11,557 nt of DNA, from the NCBI GenBank assembly GCA_964564845.1, contig CAZMCN010000068.1, positions 1 through 11,557 of the forward strand, in the 5' to 3' direction. Below, piece by piece: positions 1 to 7,734 of the stretch (positions are counted from its first letter, which is position 1; the number at the start of each line of letters is the position of its first letter). The position numbers were made by a program, and so were the translations under genes. Under the pieces are notes generated by a model. The model saw nothing but the letters and a program-made list of their open reading frames with translations, was not told the DNA's origin and ran no database searches. The stretch comes from CAYXPG01 sp964564845. GTDB lineage: Bacteria > Planctomycetota > Phycisphaerae > Sedimentisphaerales > Anaerobacaceae.

Positions 1-466
1 CAAGCACGGCAGCAAGGAGGCACGTGATATATGGGATTCGCGGATACCACAGTTTGCGCTCGGAGATATTTGCATTATCCGGCCGACCGAAGCGAGTCAG
101 ATACACCAAACCAAACAGCACGATTGCTGCAAATAGGTAATATTTTAGTCCTGTCGAGTGATGGGAAAGGATATGTGTAGTCGCATGATCCAGTTGCTCC
201 TGAGAAATCCCCAATTTGTTAAGAGGTTTTTTCTTCGGCGTGTCCAGTGGTAAGGCAAGTTCACGTGCCAGCCCCTTACCGGTAACATCCAGTTTTGGGG
301 CGATTTCATTTATGCTCATACTAATCGTGAATTGGTTTCTTGCCTGACTGGGCCTGTCAGGTTCATATAATATACCAAGAACGCTAATTAAAAGCACCGT
401 TACTACGCCCGCGATGAACCATATTTTTTGTTGTGTCGATAGTTTGGTCAGATAGGTATAGACCAT
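1..466 (-). CDS. Partial membrane protein, possibly N-terminus of a membrane-bound 4Fe-4S protein
   Basis: The frame stays open from an ATG at 466 to the window edge (155 codons seen), with an in-frame stop 12 bases upstream of the ATG, so this start is forced. There is no clear Shine-Dalgarno sequence. The visible protein has a membrane helix at about residues 15-33, then a soluble segment (34-106) with two short helical motifs ('INEIAPKLDVTGKGLAREL' at 52-70 and 'LNKLGISQEQLDHATTHIL' at 82-100). A second membrane helix spans about 107-124, then comes a 'GRPD..ISERKLWYPR' stretch, and a third helix begins near 145. This arrangement resembles the N-terminal half of membrane 4Fe-4S (NapH/polyferredoxin-like) proteins of anaerobes. 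The cysteine clusters that would prove it lie outside the window, so the product is a guess from pattern memory, while the coding call is firmer. It is transcribed in the same direction as the DksA-like gene, 186 bases downstream of it. Confidence 0.6.
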   Translation of the reverse strand, partial: MVYTYLTKLSTQQKIWFIAGVVTVLLISVLGILYEPDRPSQARNQFTISMSINEIAPKLDVTGKGLARELALPLDTPKKKPLNKLGISQEQLDHATTHILSHHSTGLKYYLFAAIVLFGLVYLTRFGRPDNANISERKLWYPRIPYITCLLAAVL

Positions 467-652
467 TGTATTGATTCTTTAATTCTTTTAGAATAGTGTA
501 TTGCCCCTATAAAATTGTATATTCTTGGTTGTCTACTCCGCTGAGCTTAATTTCCACTAGCATATCAAACCTGTCTTGCAAAATAAGATTTTCAATTTTT
601 GTGTTGTCCGCGGCCGGTGTTAGTGTGGTTAGTTAAAAAACAGCTTAAATTT
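467..652. other. Intergenic region with no recognised feature
   Basis: This 186-base AT-rich gap separates the DksA-like gene from the partial membrane protein gene. A short GC island (CCGCGGCCGG, 608-617) stands out, but I could not fold it into a terminator with a U tract. On the minus strand there are TATACA- and TATTCT-like hexamers in the 490-530 area, but none comes with a -35 hexamer at a sensible distance. I make no promoter call. A short reading frame that crosses from here into 838 on the plus strand is antisense to the DksA-like gene and is not supported. Confidence 0.4.
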
Positions 653-1120
653 TCAAGGTTCTTCTTCTTTGGTCTCTTCGACGAGACCCTGTTCGAGCTT
701 GCGGGCATATTCAACACAATATTTGGCCCAGGGCCTGGCTTTGAGCCGAGCAACAGCTATCGGTTTGTCGGTAGCTATACATATACCATAGGTGCCCTGC
801 TCGATACGCTCCAGTGCCTCGTCAATTTCCCGAAGTAATTTTCTTTCGCTGTCCAATAATCCTAAAGCAAATTCCTGCTCGTAGTTATCTGTCCCAATAT
901 CTGCCATATGAATCGGCATACTTGAGAGGTCACCGCTTGCATCGAGTCGGGATTTTTTAAGGGCTTCGTTGTGCATTTCAGTTACGTCACCAATAATCTC
1001 GTGGCGTTTTTCCAGCAGCATTTGCTTGAAACGTTCAATGTCGGCGGCACTTAAATGTTTTTTCTTTGCCTTGCCTGAGCTTGTTTTTTCACTGGATGCC
1101 TTTTTACGTTTTTGTGCCAC
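653..1120 (-). CDS. DksA/TraR-family transcriptional regulator with a two-cysteine zinc-finger remnant
   Basis: The product is 155 residues, in the usual range for this family. A lysine-rich tail (1-22) precedes a coiled-coil hairpin (about 24-108) whose tip carries 'DIGTDNYEQEF' (74-84). The C-terminal globular finger (111-143) reads YGIC..TDKPI..ARLKARPWAKYC. In zinc-binding members there are four cysteines (CxxC-x17-CxxC). Here only C114 and C135 remain, and the partners are T117 and Y138 (C-x2-T-x17-C-x2-Y). The T and C spacing matches that reported for the zinc-independent DksA2 of Pseudomonas aeruginosa. Family members act in the secondary channel of RNA polymerase, often with ppGpp; that role is inferred here. 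The start is a GTG at 1120, preceded by an AAGGCAAGGG ribosome-binding stretch; nearby ATGs are out of frame. It has its own promoter (1190-1219). Confidence 0.9.
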   Translation of the reverse strand: MAQKRKKASSEKTSSGKAKKKHLSAADIERFKQMLLEKRHEIIGDVTEMHNEALKKSRLDASGDLSSMPIHMADIGTDNYEQEFALGLLDSERKLLREIDEALERIEQGTYGICIATDKPIAVARLKARPWAKYCVEYARKLEQGLVEETKEEEP

Positions 1121-1189
1121 TTTTACCCTTGCCTTTCTTACACCATCATTTACTACTTAGCCCTTCTTAAGTCGGCTGTAAGGAACAGT

Positions 1190-1219
1190 ATTATAACAAA
1201 TTATTCTATATTGTGTACA
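1190..1219 (-). promoter_or_regulatory. Probable sigma70-type promoter of the DksA-like gene
   Basis: On the minus strand the -10 hexamer is a perfect TATAAT (1190-1195) with an extended -10 TGT in front of it (1196-1198). An 18-base spacer leads to TGTACA (1214-1219), which matches 4 of 6 bases of TTGACA. Transcription would begin near 1183, leaving a leader of about 60 bases before the GTG at 1120. The call rests on the sequence match only. Confidence 0.55.
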
Positions 1220-1344
1220 GTACTTATGTTCATCAAAGTTGCAAAATCGAGTGCTAAAAGTATAGCGATGCAATCAAATTATTCAAGATAATTTGCTAAT
1301 ATCGTAAATTTCTACAAAAAAAGATAAAGTGAACCCGGGGGAGG

Positions 1345-2172
1345 TTATTTCGGTTGCTCACTACTGGGATTTGGAGGAGTTATTTGGCCATCTTTGGCTA
1401 ATCTGCCTAAAGGCAGGAAGAATTTTTCCCGTCCAACCCTGCCTGTAAATGTCCTGACGCCAAATACCTTTTCAATATGTTTCGTGGAGAAAACCTCCTT
1501 CGCTTCTCCGTGATGGTAGTTACTCCGGACCTCAAGAAGCAGAACAACATCTGCATACTGGGCGGCCAGATTAACATCGTGTGTTACAGCCACAATGGTT
1601 TTTCCTTTTTCAAGTTGTGCGGCTTTTAACAAATCGTATATGCCAACCTGATGTTTCAAGTCCAGAAAGCTTGTCGGCTCATCCAGAAGCAGGATAGCCG
1701 TGTTTTGTGCAAGCGCCCTTGCAATGAAAACTCTTTGTCTTTCACCGCCACTCAGGTTACCGAGCAGCCGGGAAGAAAACTGTGCCGTGTCGGTTGCCTC
1801 AAGAGCTTCGTTGACTATTTTTCTGTCGGCCCTGCTTTCAAATCCCATTTGACCGAAATAAGTGGTTCTTGCCATCATTACCGTATCGAATACCGAAAAA
1901 CCAAACACCGGCACAAATTCCTGTCGTACAACCGCCACTTTTTTGGCAAGGGTTTTTGGGCCGTAGGATTTTATCGGGGAGCCGTCAATCCGAATTGTTC
2001 CCGATTTTGATTTTAGCACGGCGCACAGCAGATTGAGCAGTGTACTTTTACCTGCTCCGTTCGGGCCGGCAATTGCCAGGAAAGAGCCGCTCTCGACTTC
2101 AAAGCTGAGGTCATCAAGAACCGGGCTTTTGGAATATCCGAAACTCAAATTGCTGACTTCTATAACATTCAT
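1345..2172 (-). CDS. ABC transporter ATP-binding protein, BtuD/FecE-like
   Basis: This is the ATPase subunit of an importer for cobalamin, haem or Fe(III)-siderophore type substrates, acting on the cytoplasmic face. All nucleotide-binding motifs are intact in 275 residues: Walker A GPNGAGKST (36-44), Q-loop Q84, signature LSGGERQR (140-147), Walker B ILLLDEP (160-166), D-loop (168-171) and switch H198. The C-terminal 60 residues after the core are proline- and charge-rich and less conserved. Its ATG overlaps the permease stop as ATGA (2169-2172), which implies translational coupling. The substrate cannot be told from the ATPase alone; the partner binding protein favours a corrinoid. Just past its stop the transcript could form a weak 4-5 bp hairpin followed by TTTATCTTTTTTT, a possible but poor terminator at about 1318-1345. 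Confidence 0.93.
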   Translation of the reverse strand: MNVIEVSNLSFGYSKSPVLDDLSFEVESGSFLAIAGPNGAGKSTLLNLLCAVLKSKSGTIRIDGSPIKSYGPKTLAKKVAVVRQEFVPVFGFSVFDTVMMARTTYFGQMGFESRADRKIVNEALEATDTAQFSSRLLGNLSGGERQRVFIARALAQNTAILLLDEPTSFLDLKHQVGIYDLLKAAQLEKGKTIVAVTHDVNLAAQYADVVLLLEVRSNYHHGEAKEVFSTKHIEKVFGVRTFTGRVGREKFFLPLGRLAKDGQITPPNPSSEQPK

Positions 2173-3203
2173 TTGCCTAACCAGCCAACCTTGTGTGTGT
2201 GTTTAACCAGCAGCACCAGGAAAAAAGGCCCGCCCACAATAGCTGTAACCACACCGACCGGCAACTGCGCGGGGGCAACGATAATGCGTGCCAGCGTATC
2301 AGCAGCCACCAGGAATATCGCGCCAACAATTCCGCTAAGCGGAAGCAACTGTCGATGGTCGGGGCCAAATACCAGTCTGACGCCGTGCGGAACAATCAAT
2401 CCGACGAACCCTATCAGGCCGCTCAAGCTGACAGCAACAGCGGTTATGAAAGCTGCGGCTGCAAAAGCAATCGTCTGGATTGCAGTGACGTTTACCCCCA
2501 TATTCCTGGCATCGTCCTGGCCGAAACTGATGACATTCAACTGTGGACTAATGTAAAATAATGCCAATATTCCGGCGGCTACAGCACCGGCACTGAGCCA
2601 GAGCACAAAAAAATCTTCTTCCGCCATATTGCCCATCAGCCAGAATATCGTTGAATGTACCTGCTCGGATTTTGCCACCGACGTCAGGAACATAATCACC
2701 GCTGAAAAGAATGCATTGACCACGACACCTGCCAGCAGCAGTCCTGTTATATGTGATTTGCCGGTCAATCGCCCGATAAACCACACGAGCCAAATTGTCC
2801 CCATCGCCCCTGCAAATGCGAAAACTGCTATCGGTGACCGTCCCCAAAATACCCAGTTTAATCCACTGAGCACAGCGATGATTGCCCCTAATCCTGCCCC
2901 GCTGGATATGCCAAGTATATATGGGTCAGCAAGAGGGTTGCGCAATATGGCCTGGAAAACGACACCGGCACATGCCAGGGCGGCACCAACTATTACTGCC
3001 AGGATAATGCGAGGCAATCTGACGCTGACAAAAATTTCATAATCAGGATTGACCAACTCCTGTGGGCCGGTTGAACCGAATACCTTTCTCAGTGAAACTC
3101 TTTCGGTGCCCATCAGAGAGCAAAGGAACATCACTACCACAAGCAGAGTAAGTGCCAATGTGACTGTCACAATCAGTTTTTTTGCTGTCAGTGATTTGTC
3201 CAT
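2169..3203 (-). CDS. FecCD/BtuC-family ABC transporter permease
   Basis: This is the membrane subunit of a type II importer, forming the homodimeric channel on which the binding protein docks. The protein is 344 residues, normal for the family, and mostly hydrophobic, consistent with about ten helices. Family hallmarks are visible: 'RLPR' (62-65), 'GVVFQAILRNPLADPYILG' (80-98), the coupling-helix region 'GQDDARNMGVNV' (228-239), 'GFVGLIVPHGVRLVFGPDHR' (265-284), and 'ADTLAR' (301-306). The ATG at 3203 shares its A with the stop of the binding-protein gene (TAATG). Its own stop overlaps the ATPase start by four bases. The three genes therefore form a complete importer in the order binding protein, permease, ATPase. 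Iron-siderophore, haem and cobalamin permeases are hard to separate by sequence. No TonB-dependent receptor lies in the window. Confidence 0.93.
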   Translation of the reverse strand: MDKSLTAKKLIVTVTLALTLLVVVMFLCSLMGTERVSLRKVFGSTGPQELVNPDYEIFVSVRLPRIILAVIVGAALACAGVVFQAILRNPLADPYILGISSGAGLGAIIAVLSGLNWVFWGRSPIAVFAFAGAMGTIWLVWFIGRLTGKSHITGLLLAGVVVNAFFSAVIMFLTSVAKSEQVHSTIFWLMGNMAEEDFFVLWLSAGAVAAGILALFYISPQLNVISFGQDDARNMGVNVTAIQTIAFAAAAFITAVAVSLSGLIGFVGLIVPHGVRLVFGPDHRQLLPLSGIVGAIFLVAADTLARIIVAPAQLPVGVVTAIVGGPFFLVLLVKHTHKVGWLGK

Positions 3204-4102
3204 TATTTTTTGTTCTCAAACAACTCAGGCCTTAAACATCGGGCAATGGTTTCTATCCCTTCATACAGTCTCGGCCCAAGGCGTGAGACAGTATCGCCGT
3301 CGATAACGTAAATTCTTTCGTTTATTACAGCCGGCGTATTCTTAAATCTGCTCCAGTACCGAAGTGCACCGGCTTGTTGTCCCGATATCTCTTTCTGTCC
3401 CATTGCCGCCTCAATTATAACGTCGGCATTACAGGCGTAAACCTGCTCAGAGGCGATTGGCGGATATTTATGCACCGTTGGGGCGATAGCATTTTCACCG
3501 CCGGCCAGTTCAATCATCTCGTTAACGAATGTGTCCCTGCCTGCCACTCGTAACGGCTCTCTCTGAACGACATACAGCACCCTGACCTTGCCGCCTGTGC
3601 CGGCCAAAGATGAGAGGTTATCCAGTTTTTTTCTGATACTTGAGACAAGTTCGTCTGCCTGTTGCCGGCTGTCGGTTGCAGTCCCGATTTTCTCGACCGC
3701 ATCAAAAAAATCGCCGACCTTTTCAATATTTACTGTCAGGCATTTATAGCCTATTCGTTTCAGCCGATGGGCAATATTTCTTTGGCGGTCAAATCCGAGC
3801 GTAATTACCAAATCCGGTCTGGCAGCTATTACCGCTTCGATATTCGGCTGCCAAAAGGTCCCGAGCTTTGGCTTCTTTGCTGCGGCAGGCGGATAATTGC
3901 ATTGGAGGGTTACGCCTACGATTTTATCGCCCAGGCCGAGGGCAAAAAGTATTTCTGTAAGACTCGGAGCAGTAGAGACAATTCTGTTGATATTATCCGG
4001 TGTGGGTATGTGCGTGCTTTGGTGGTGGCGGGAGTTGAAGATAGCAAATCCTGCGCAGCTCCAGCACAAGGTTATCAGCAGTAACCACCACCATTTATTC
4101 AT
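3203..4102 (-). CDS. BtuF-like substrate-binding protein of the ABC importer (cobalamin/metal-chelate)
   Basis: This is a helical-backbone (type III) binding protein of 299 residues that would capture the substrate outside the membrane and deliver it to the permease. Residues 1-22 (MNKWWWLLLI...) are a hydrophobic signal or anchor. A 'WSC' at 14-16 is not a good lipobox, so secretion or N-terminal anchoring is more likely than lipidation. The first lobe starts at 'RIVSTAPSLTEILFALGLG' (40-58). It contains 'CNYPP' (68-72) and 'GTFWQPNIEAV..ARPDLVI' (81-100), as in BtuF-type proteins. The second lobe has 'VAGRDTFVNEMIELAGGEN' (186-204) and ends with 'SRLGPRLYEGIETIARCLRPELF' (273-295), typical of the cobalamin-binding subgroup. 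The ATG shares its A with the mutL stop (TGATG at 4100-4104). Cobalamin is the preferred substrate; siderophore iron is the alternative. Confidence 0.85.
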   Translation of the reverse strand: MNKWWWLLLITLCWSCAGFAIFNSRHHQSTHIPTPDNINRIVSTAPSLTEILFALGLGDKIVGVTLQCNYPPAAAKKPKLGTFWQPNIEAVIAARPDLVITLGFDRQRNIAHRLKRIGYKCLTVNIEKVGDFFDAVEKIGTATDSRQQADELVSSIRKKLDNLSSLAGTGGKVRVLYVVQREPLRVAGRDTFVNEMIELAGGENAIAPTVHKYPPIASEQVYACNADVIIEAAMGQKEISGQQAGALRYWSRFKNTPAVINERIYVIDGDTVSRLGPRLYEGIETIARCLRPELFENKK

Positions 4103-5907
4103 CAGGTTCTCTTAAACTGCTTTTGAAGTTCGGCTATAGAGAATTTTATTGTCGTGGGCCTGCCGTGCGGACAGCGACTCGGCAATTCGAGGATTTCTCT
4201 GTCGGCGAGCAACTTTTCTATCTCACTGTCATTTAGCTTTTGCCCGGCTTTGATTGCCGCTTTGCAGGCGGCCATATTCAGGACTTCATCGAGCATTCTT
4301 TCATGGTCGGAAGCAGCATTTTTATCTTTGAGCAAATCGATTAAATCCCGCACGAAATCAAGCGGCTCAGCCTTTGCCAGTAGTGTAGGAAATGCCTGGA
4401 TGGCCATTGTCTGCGGGCCGAATGGGGCAAGCTCGATTCCTAATTTTTCAATCAATTCGGCATTGGTTCTAAGTAACTCAGCCTGGGCATCGGTCAGCTC
4501 AAAACTCTCAGGTATCAGCAGTTTCTGTGATTCGAGTCTGCTTTGTTGTATTCGTCGTCGCAGCTCTTCGTATATTATTCGTTCGTGCAGTGCGTGCTGG
4601 TCGATAATGACAAATCCTTCGTCGGTTTGTGCGACAATAAAGCTGTCGTGGATTTGGATGGCGTTAAGCGGCCTGGTTTTTACAGCGGTTGTCTCTCTTC
4701 CTGTTGCCGCAAAATGCTTTCCTGTGTCGTCTATACTGGTGCTGCCCGGTATGGCAGCTGCAGCAGCTGTCCGTCTAAATCCTAATTGCTGTTGTGTTTG
4801 AACCGGTTTATGTTTTTCGAAAAACTCGGCCATCGCATCTGCAATTTTTTGGCTTCTATGCTGCGTTGCGGTGGTGTCCTGATGTACACTTCTCGGCAGC
4901 CTAACATCCATATCGAAATCTGTCGCTAAAAGTTTTTCCCGCAGTGCACCGAGGATTTGTGAATGAACCAGATTGGAGTTATAAAAGCGTACCTCGATTT
5001 TTGTGGGATGGACATTCACATCCACGTCCTCATAGGGCATCCGGACAAACAAAAAGATAACAGGGTATCTGTTCGGCTCAAGGTAGCCGCGGTATGCTTC
5101 TTTGATTGCGTGCGAGATGAATTTGTCACGGATGAATCGGCCGTTTAGAAATATATATTGATATTTGTTGTTTGCTCTTGAGATATTGGGTCTGCCCAAC
5201 AGTGCATAAATATATATTCCTTTCTCGCTGCTTTCGCTTTCAATCAGATTGTCAGAGATTTCGGCAGAGAACAGTTCTGTTATGCGTTGCCGAAGACTTT
5301 CTTTGCCCGGCAGTCTATAAAGCTCTCGTCCATTCGTTATCAGCGTCATATCCAAATCACAGTTTGCCAGTGTGATTCGTGTGAAGTGCTCGGTGATGTG
5401 TCCTGCTTCGGTGTTGGCGGTTTTGAGGAATTTGCGTCTGGCCGGCAGCTTATAAAAAATGTCTCTTACCTGGATTGCCGTGCCGTAATCTGCGCTGCAG
5501 GGGCTAAGGGCACTTTTTTGGCCACAATCAATCTCTATACAACTTCCGGCATCTGAGCCCTTAGTTCTGCTTACAGCCTTGACTTTTGCCACTGAGGCGA
5601 TACTTGCTAATGCTTCGCCTCTAAAGCCGAGGGTGGATATGCCGTGAAGGTCTTTGCTGGTTTCAATCTTGCTTGTGGTGTGGGGTTCAAAAGCCCTGGC
5701 CAAATCTTCGCCTTCGAGTCCGCAGCCGTCATCAGCAACGGAGATTAATTTTCGGCCGCCATCTTCGATGGAAACGGTGATTTTTGCGGCGCCTGCATCG
5801 ATACTGTTTTCCAGCAGTTCCTTGACCACATTGGCGGGCCTTTCAATTACCTCGCCGGCGGCAATCATATTAATCATATTTTGGTCAAGGACGACTATCC
5901 GGCCCAT
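4102..5907 (-). CDS. mutL: DNA mismatch repair endonuclease MutL
   Basis: MutL links MutS mismatch recognition to strand removal. The protein is 601 residues, a normal length. The N-terminal GHKL ATPase is complete: E30 in 'KELLENS' (29-35), 'DDGCG' (59-63), 'GFRGEAL' (94-100), and 'DVNVHPTKIEVRF' (296-308). A variable linker (about 335-412) leads to the dimerisation/endonuclease domain. This carries the metal-site motif DQHALHERIIYE (436-447, DQHA-x2-E-x4-E), 'ACKAAIKAG' (547-555) and 'CPHGRP' (579-584). 'QKLLIP' (461-466) matches the sliding-clamp binding motif seen in E. coli MutL. The intact endonuclease motif indicates nicking by MutL itself, as in bacteria lacking MutH. The ATG at 5907 has a GGGAGAG ribosome-binding site. 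It lies 88 bases after gpmI and is fused by overlapping codons to the importer genes. Confidence 0.98.
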   Translation of the reverse strand: MGRIVVLDQNMINMIAAGEVIERPANVVKELLENSIDAGAAKITVSIEDGGRKLISVADDGCGLEGEDLARAFEPHTTSKIETSKDLHGISTLGFRGEALASIASVAKVKAVSRTKGSDAGSCIEIDCGQKSALSPCSADYGTAIQVRDIFYKLPARRKFLKTANTEAGHITEHFTRITLANCDLDMTLITNGRELYRLPGKESLRQRITELFSAEISDNLIESESSEKGIYIYALLGRPNISRANNKYQYIFLNGRFIRDKFISHAIKEAYRGYLEPNRYPVIFLFVRMPYEDVDVNVHPTKIEVRFYNSNLVHSQILGALREKLLATDFDMDVRLPRSVHQDTTATQHRSQKIADAMAEFFEKHKPVQTQQQLGFRRTAAAAAIPGSTSIDDTGKHFAATGRETTAVKTRPLNAIQIHDSFIVAQTDEGFVIIDQHALHERIIYEELRRRIQQSRLESQKLLIPESFELTDAQAELLRTNAELIEKLGIELAPFGPQTMAIQAFPTLLAKAEPLDFVRDLIDLLKDKNAASDHERMLDEVLNMAACKAAIKAGQKLNDSEIEKLLADREILELPSRCPHGRPTTIKFSIAELQKQFKRT

Positions 5908-5995
5908 TATTCTCTCCCGCCCCCGTATCGAATGATTACTGATTATTTTCTATTTATTATCTTCGGGGTCTTTTCGTCTCGTTGGTAATCAATTA
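5908..5995 (-). other. gpmI-mutL intergenic region with the mutL ribosome-binding site
   Basis: On the minus strand the region ends with GGGGGCGGGAGAGAATA before the mutL ATG, giving a strong GGGAGAG Shine-Dalgarno. A 7-base inverted pair (TGATTAC at 5933-5939 with GTAATCA at 5984-5990) encloses a 44-base loop. There is no U tract and no convincing promoter, so read-through from gpmI into mutL is the simplest reading. Confidence 0.45.
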
Positions 5996-7567
5996 TTAAT
6001 TTTTCAGCAGGCTTTTTCCGGTCATCTCTTTTGGCTGCGGCAGAGACATCATCTCCAGGAATGTCGGCCCTACGTCGGCCAGCCTTCCGCCCTGCCGCAG
6101 CTTGTTATTTTTATAGCGTTCATCAAACACAATCAACGGCACATCGCCGACAGAGTGGGCGGTGTGCGGTTTACCATTTTCCTGCACCATTTTTTCGAAG
6201 TTTCCGTGGTCGGCGGTGATTATTGCAGCGCCGCCAAGACTCTTTAGCTTATCCAGTATTCTGCCGACACATTCATCGACCACCTCAGCGGCTTTAGTTG
6301 CTGCAGCCAATATGCCGGTATGGCCCACCATATCCGGATTGGCAAAATTGACTACTACGACATCGTATTTGTTTGAGTTAAGCCTTTCAAGTACGATGTC
6401 GGTAACTTCAAAAGCGCTCATCTCGGGCTGCAAATCGTATGTTCTGACCTGTGGCGAAGGCACGATTTGTCTGTCTTCACCGCTGAAGGGTTTTTCGGTG
6501 TAATCATTGAAGAAAAAGGTAACGTGAGCATATTTTTCTGTCTCGGCGCAGCGAAATTGCTTCAGCCCCAGTGAGCTCCAGTACGCTCCTAAGATATTTT
6601 TCATTTTTGGTGGTTTTGCAAAAGCCACCGGCGCCGGTATTGTAGCATCGTATTCGGTCATACAGACATAATATATGTTTGGCCTGGTTGCTCTGTCAAA
6701 TTCCTTGAAGTTCGATTCAACAAATGCGCGGGTGATTTCGCGGGGTCTGTCGCCTCTGAAGTTGAAGAATATCACGCCGTCGCCGTCGCTGACAGTGGCT
6801 ACAGGTGTGTTATCCTTATCTACGATGCAGGTCGGCTCGATAAATTCATCTGTTACATCTCTTTCATAACTTTTGGCAACCGCCTCTGCCGCACTGGTTG
6901 CCTTGAGCCCTTTGCCTGTTCTGAGACACTCGTAAGCTTTCTGCACGCGCTGCCATCTGCTGTCGCGGTCCATTGCATAGAACCTGCCCATCACGGTCGC
7001 AATTTTACCTGCTCCTATTTCATCGGCCTTTTTTTCAATTTCGGCTATATATCCGGCGCCGCTGTCCGGCGGCGAATCCCTTCCGTCGGTAAAGGCGTGT
7101 ATAAAAACGTCTTTTATGTCATTTCTTTTTGCCAGCTCAAGCAGCCCGTATAAGTGGTCCAGAAGTGAGTGGACGCCGATGTTACTGCACAGACCCATAA
7201 GGTGCATTTTGCCGTTATTTTCTTTTACGAATTTGATTAGTCTCAAAAATTCCTTATTTTCAAAAAACGACCCATCACGGATAGTCCGGCTGATTCTTAC
7301 GGATTCCTGAGGAACGATTCTGCCTGCCCCGATGTTTTGATGTCCCACTTCGCTGTTGCCCATAGTCCCTTCCGGCAGTCCCACGTCCTGGCCTGAGGTG
7401 TGGATGAGGCAGTTCGGATATTCGGCCATCAACATATCATCTGCCGGAGTATGAGCGCACCTGACGGCGTTATATTTATCTTCATCTTCATTCGGATTAT
7501 GTCCCCACCCGTCGCGAATGATTAATACAAAGGGTTTGCTCTTTAAAGTAACTTTTTGTTTTGCCAT
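5996..7567 (-). CDS. gpmI: 2,3-bisphosphoglycerate-independent phosphoglycerate mutase
   Basis: The enzyme interconverts 3- and 2-phosphoglycerate in glycolysis using two metal ions (usually Mn) and a serine nucleophile, in the cytosol. From the ATG at 7567 it is 523 residues. Metal and active-site motifs are present: 'DGWG' (19-22), catalytic S72 in 'MGNSEVGH' (69-76), 'TDGRDSPP' (160-167), 'DRDSRWQR' (200-207), 'FNFRGDRPRE' (269-278), 'GEDRQIVPSP' (363-372), 'ANPDMVGHTG' (409-418), 'TADHGN' (451-456), and H468/H471. Several positions deviate from the commonest forms (IIRDGWG; FFNDYTE where FFNGG is usual). The start was set at 7567 rather than a TTG at 7594, because GAAAGG sits about 9 bases before the ATG and the TTG has no ribosome-binding site. 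It is the first gene of the gpmI-mutL-importer cluster. Confidence 0.97.
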   Translation of the reverse strand: MAKQKVTLKSKPFVLIIRDGWGHNPNEDEDKYNAVRCAHTPADDMLMAEYPNCLIHTSGQDVGLPEGTMGNSEVGHQNIGAGRIVPQESVRISRTIRDGSFFENKEFLRLIKFVKENNGKMHLMGLCSNIGVHSLLDHLYGLLELAKRNDIKDVFIHAFTDGRDSPPDSGAGYIAEIEKKADEIGAGKIATVMGRFYAMDRDSRWQRVQKAYECLRTGKGLKATSAAEAVAKSYERDVTDEFIEPTCIVDKDNTPVATVSDGDGVIFFNFRGDRPREITRAFVESNFKEFDRATRPNIYYVCMTEYDATIPAPVAFAKPPKMKNILGAYWSSLGLKQFRCAETEKYAHVTFFFNDYTEKPFSGEDRQIVPSPQVRTYDLQPEMSAFEVTDIVLERLNSNKYDVVVVNFANPDMVGHTGILAAATKAAEVVDECVGRILDKLKSLGGAAIITADHGNFEKMVQENGKPHTAHSVGDVPLIVFDERYKNNKLRQGGRLADVGPTFLEMMSLPQPKEMTGKSLLKN

Positions 7568-7657
7568 AGGAAAAGACCTTTCAAGCAAAAGCAACCCAAA
7601 TAAGATACAACCTCATCCGTACTTTCAGCTCAAACCAGATTAACCAAATATCCCAAT

Positions 7658-7686
7658 ATGATATAAGCCGACTTTAATAATGTCAA
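7658..7686 (-). promoter_or_regulatory. Sigma70-type promoter of gpmI
   Basis: On the minus strand a perfect -35 TTGACA (7681-7686) is followed by a 17-base spacer and a -10 TATCAT (7658-7663, 5 of 6 bases of TATAAT). The start of transcription would be near 7651, giving a leader of about 84 bases. Because no good terminator follows gpmI, this promoter may also serve mutL and the importer. Confidence 0.65.
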
Positions 7687-7734
7687 ACATTAAGAAAAAA
7701 CTCAAAAACGCAAGGTTTATACAGGTAAAATTTT

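Noticed and set aside
1318..1345. Intrinsic terminator after the importer ATPase gene
   Set aside because: Only a 4-5 bp stem (AACC...GGTT) precedes the T-rich run. It is too weak to list as a terminator, although the U-rich tail is suggestive.
4095..4250. Cobalamin riboswitch ahead of the BtuF-like gene
   Set aside because: The gene begins inside the mutL stop codon, so there is no leader, and the upstream bases are conserved MutL coding sequence.
4154..4801. Long plus-strand reading frame (215 codons) opposite mutL
   Set aside because: It is antisense to the conserved MutL C-terminal domain, its translation is Ser- and Cys-rich with no domain, and it has no ribosome-binding site. It is a shadow of mutL codon use.
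7568..7594. TTG start at 7594 for gpmI adding nine residues (MLLLERSFP)
   Set aside because: The ATG at 7567 has GAAAGG at good spacing, and that same sequence would be coding in the longer version. The family normally begins shortly before the DGWG motif.
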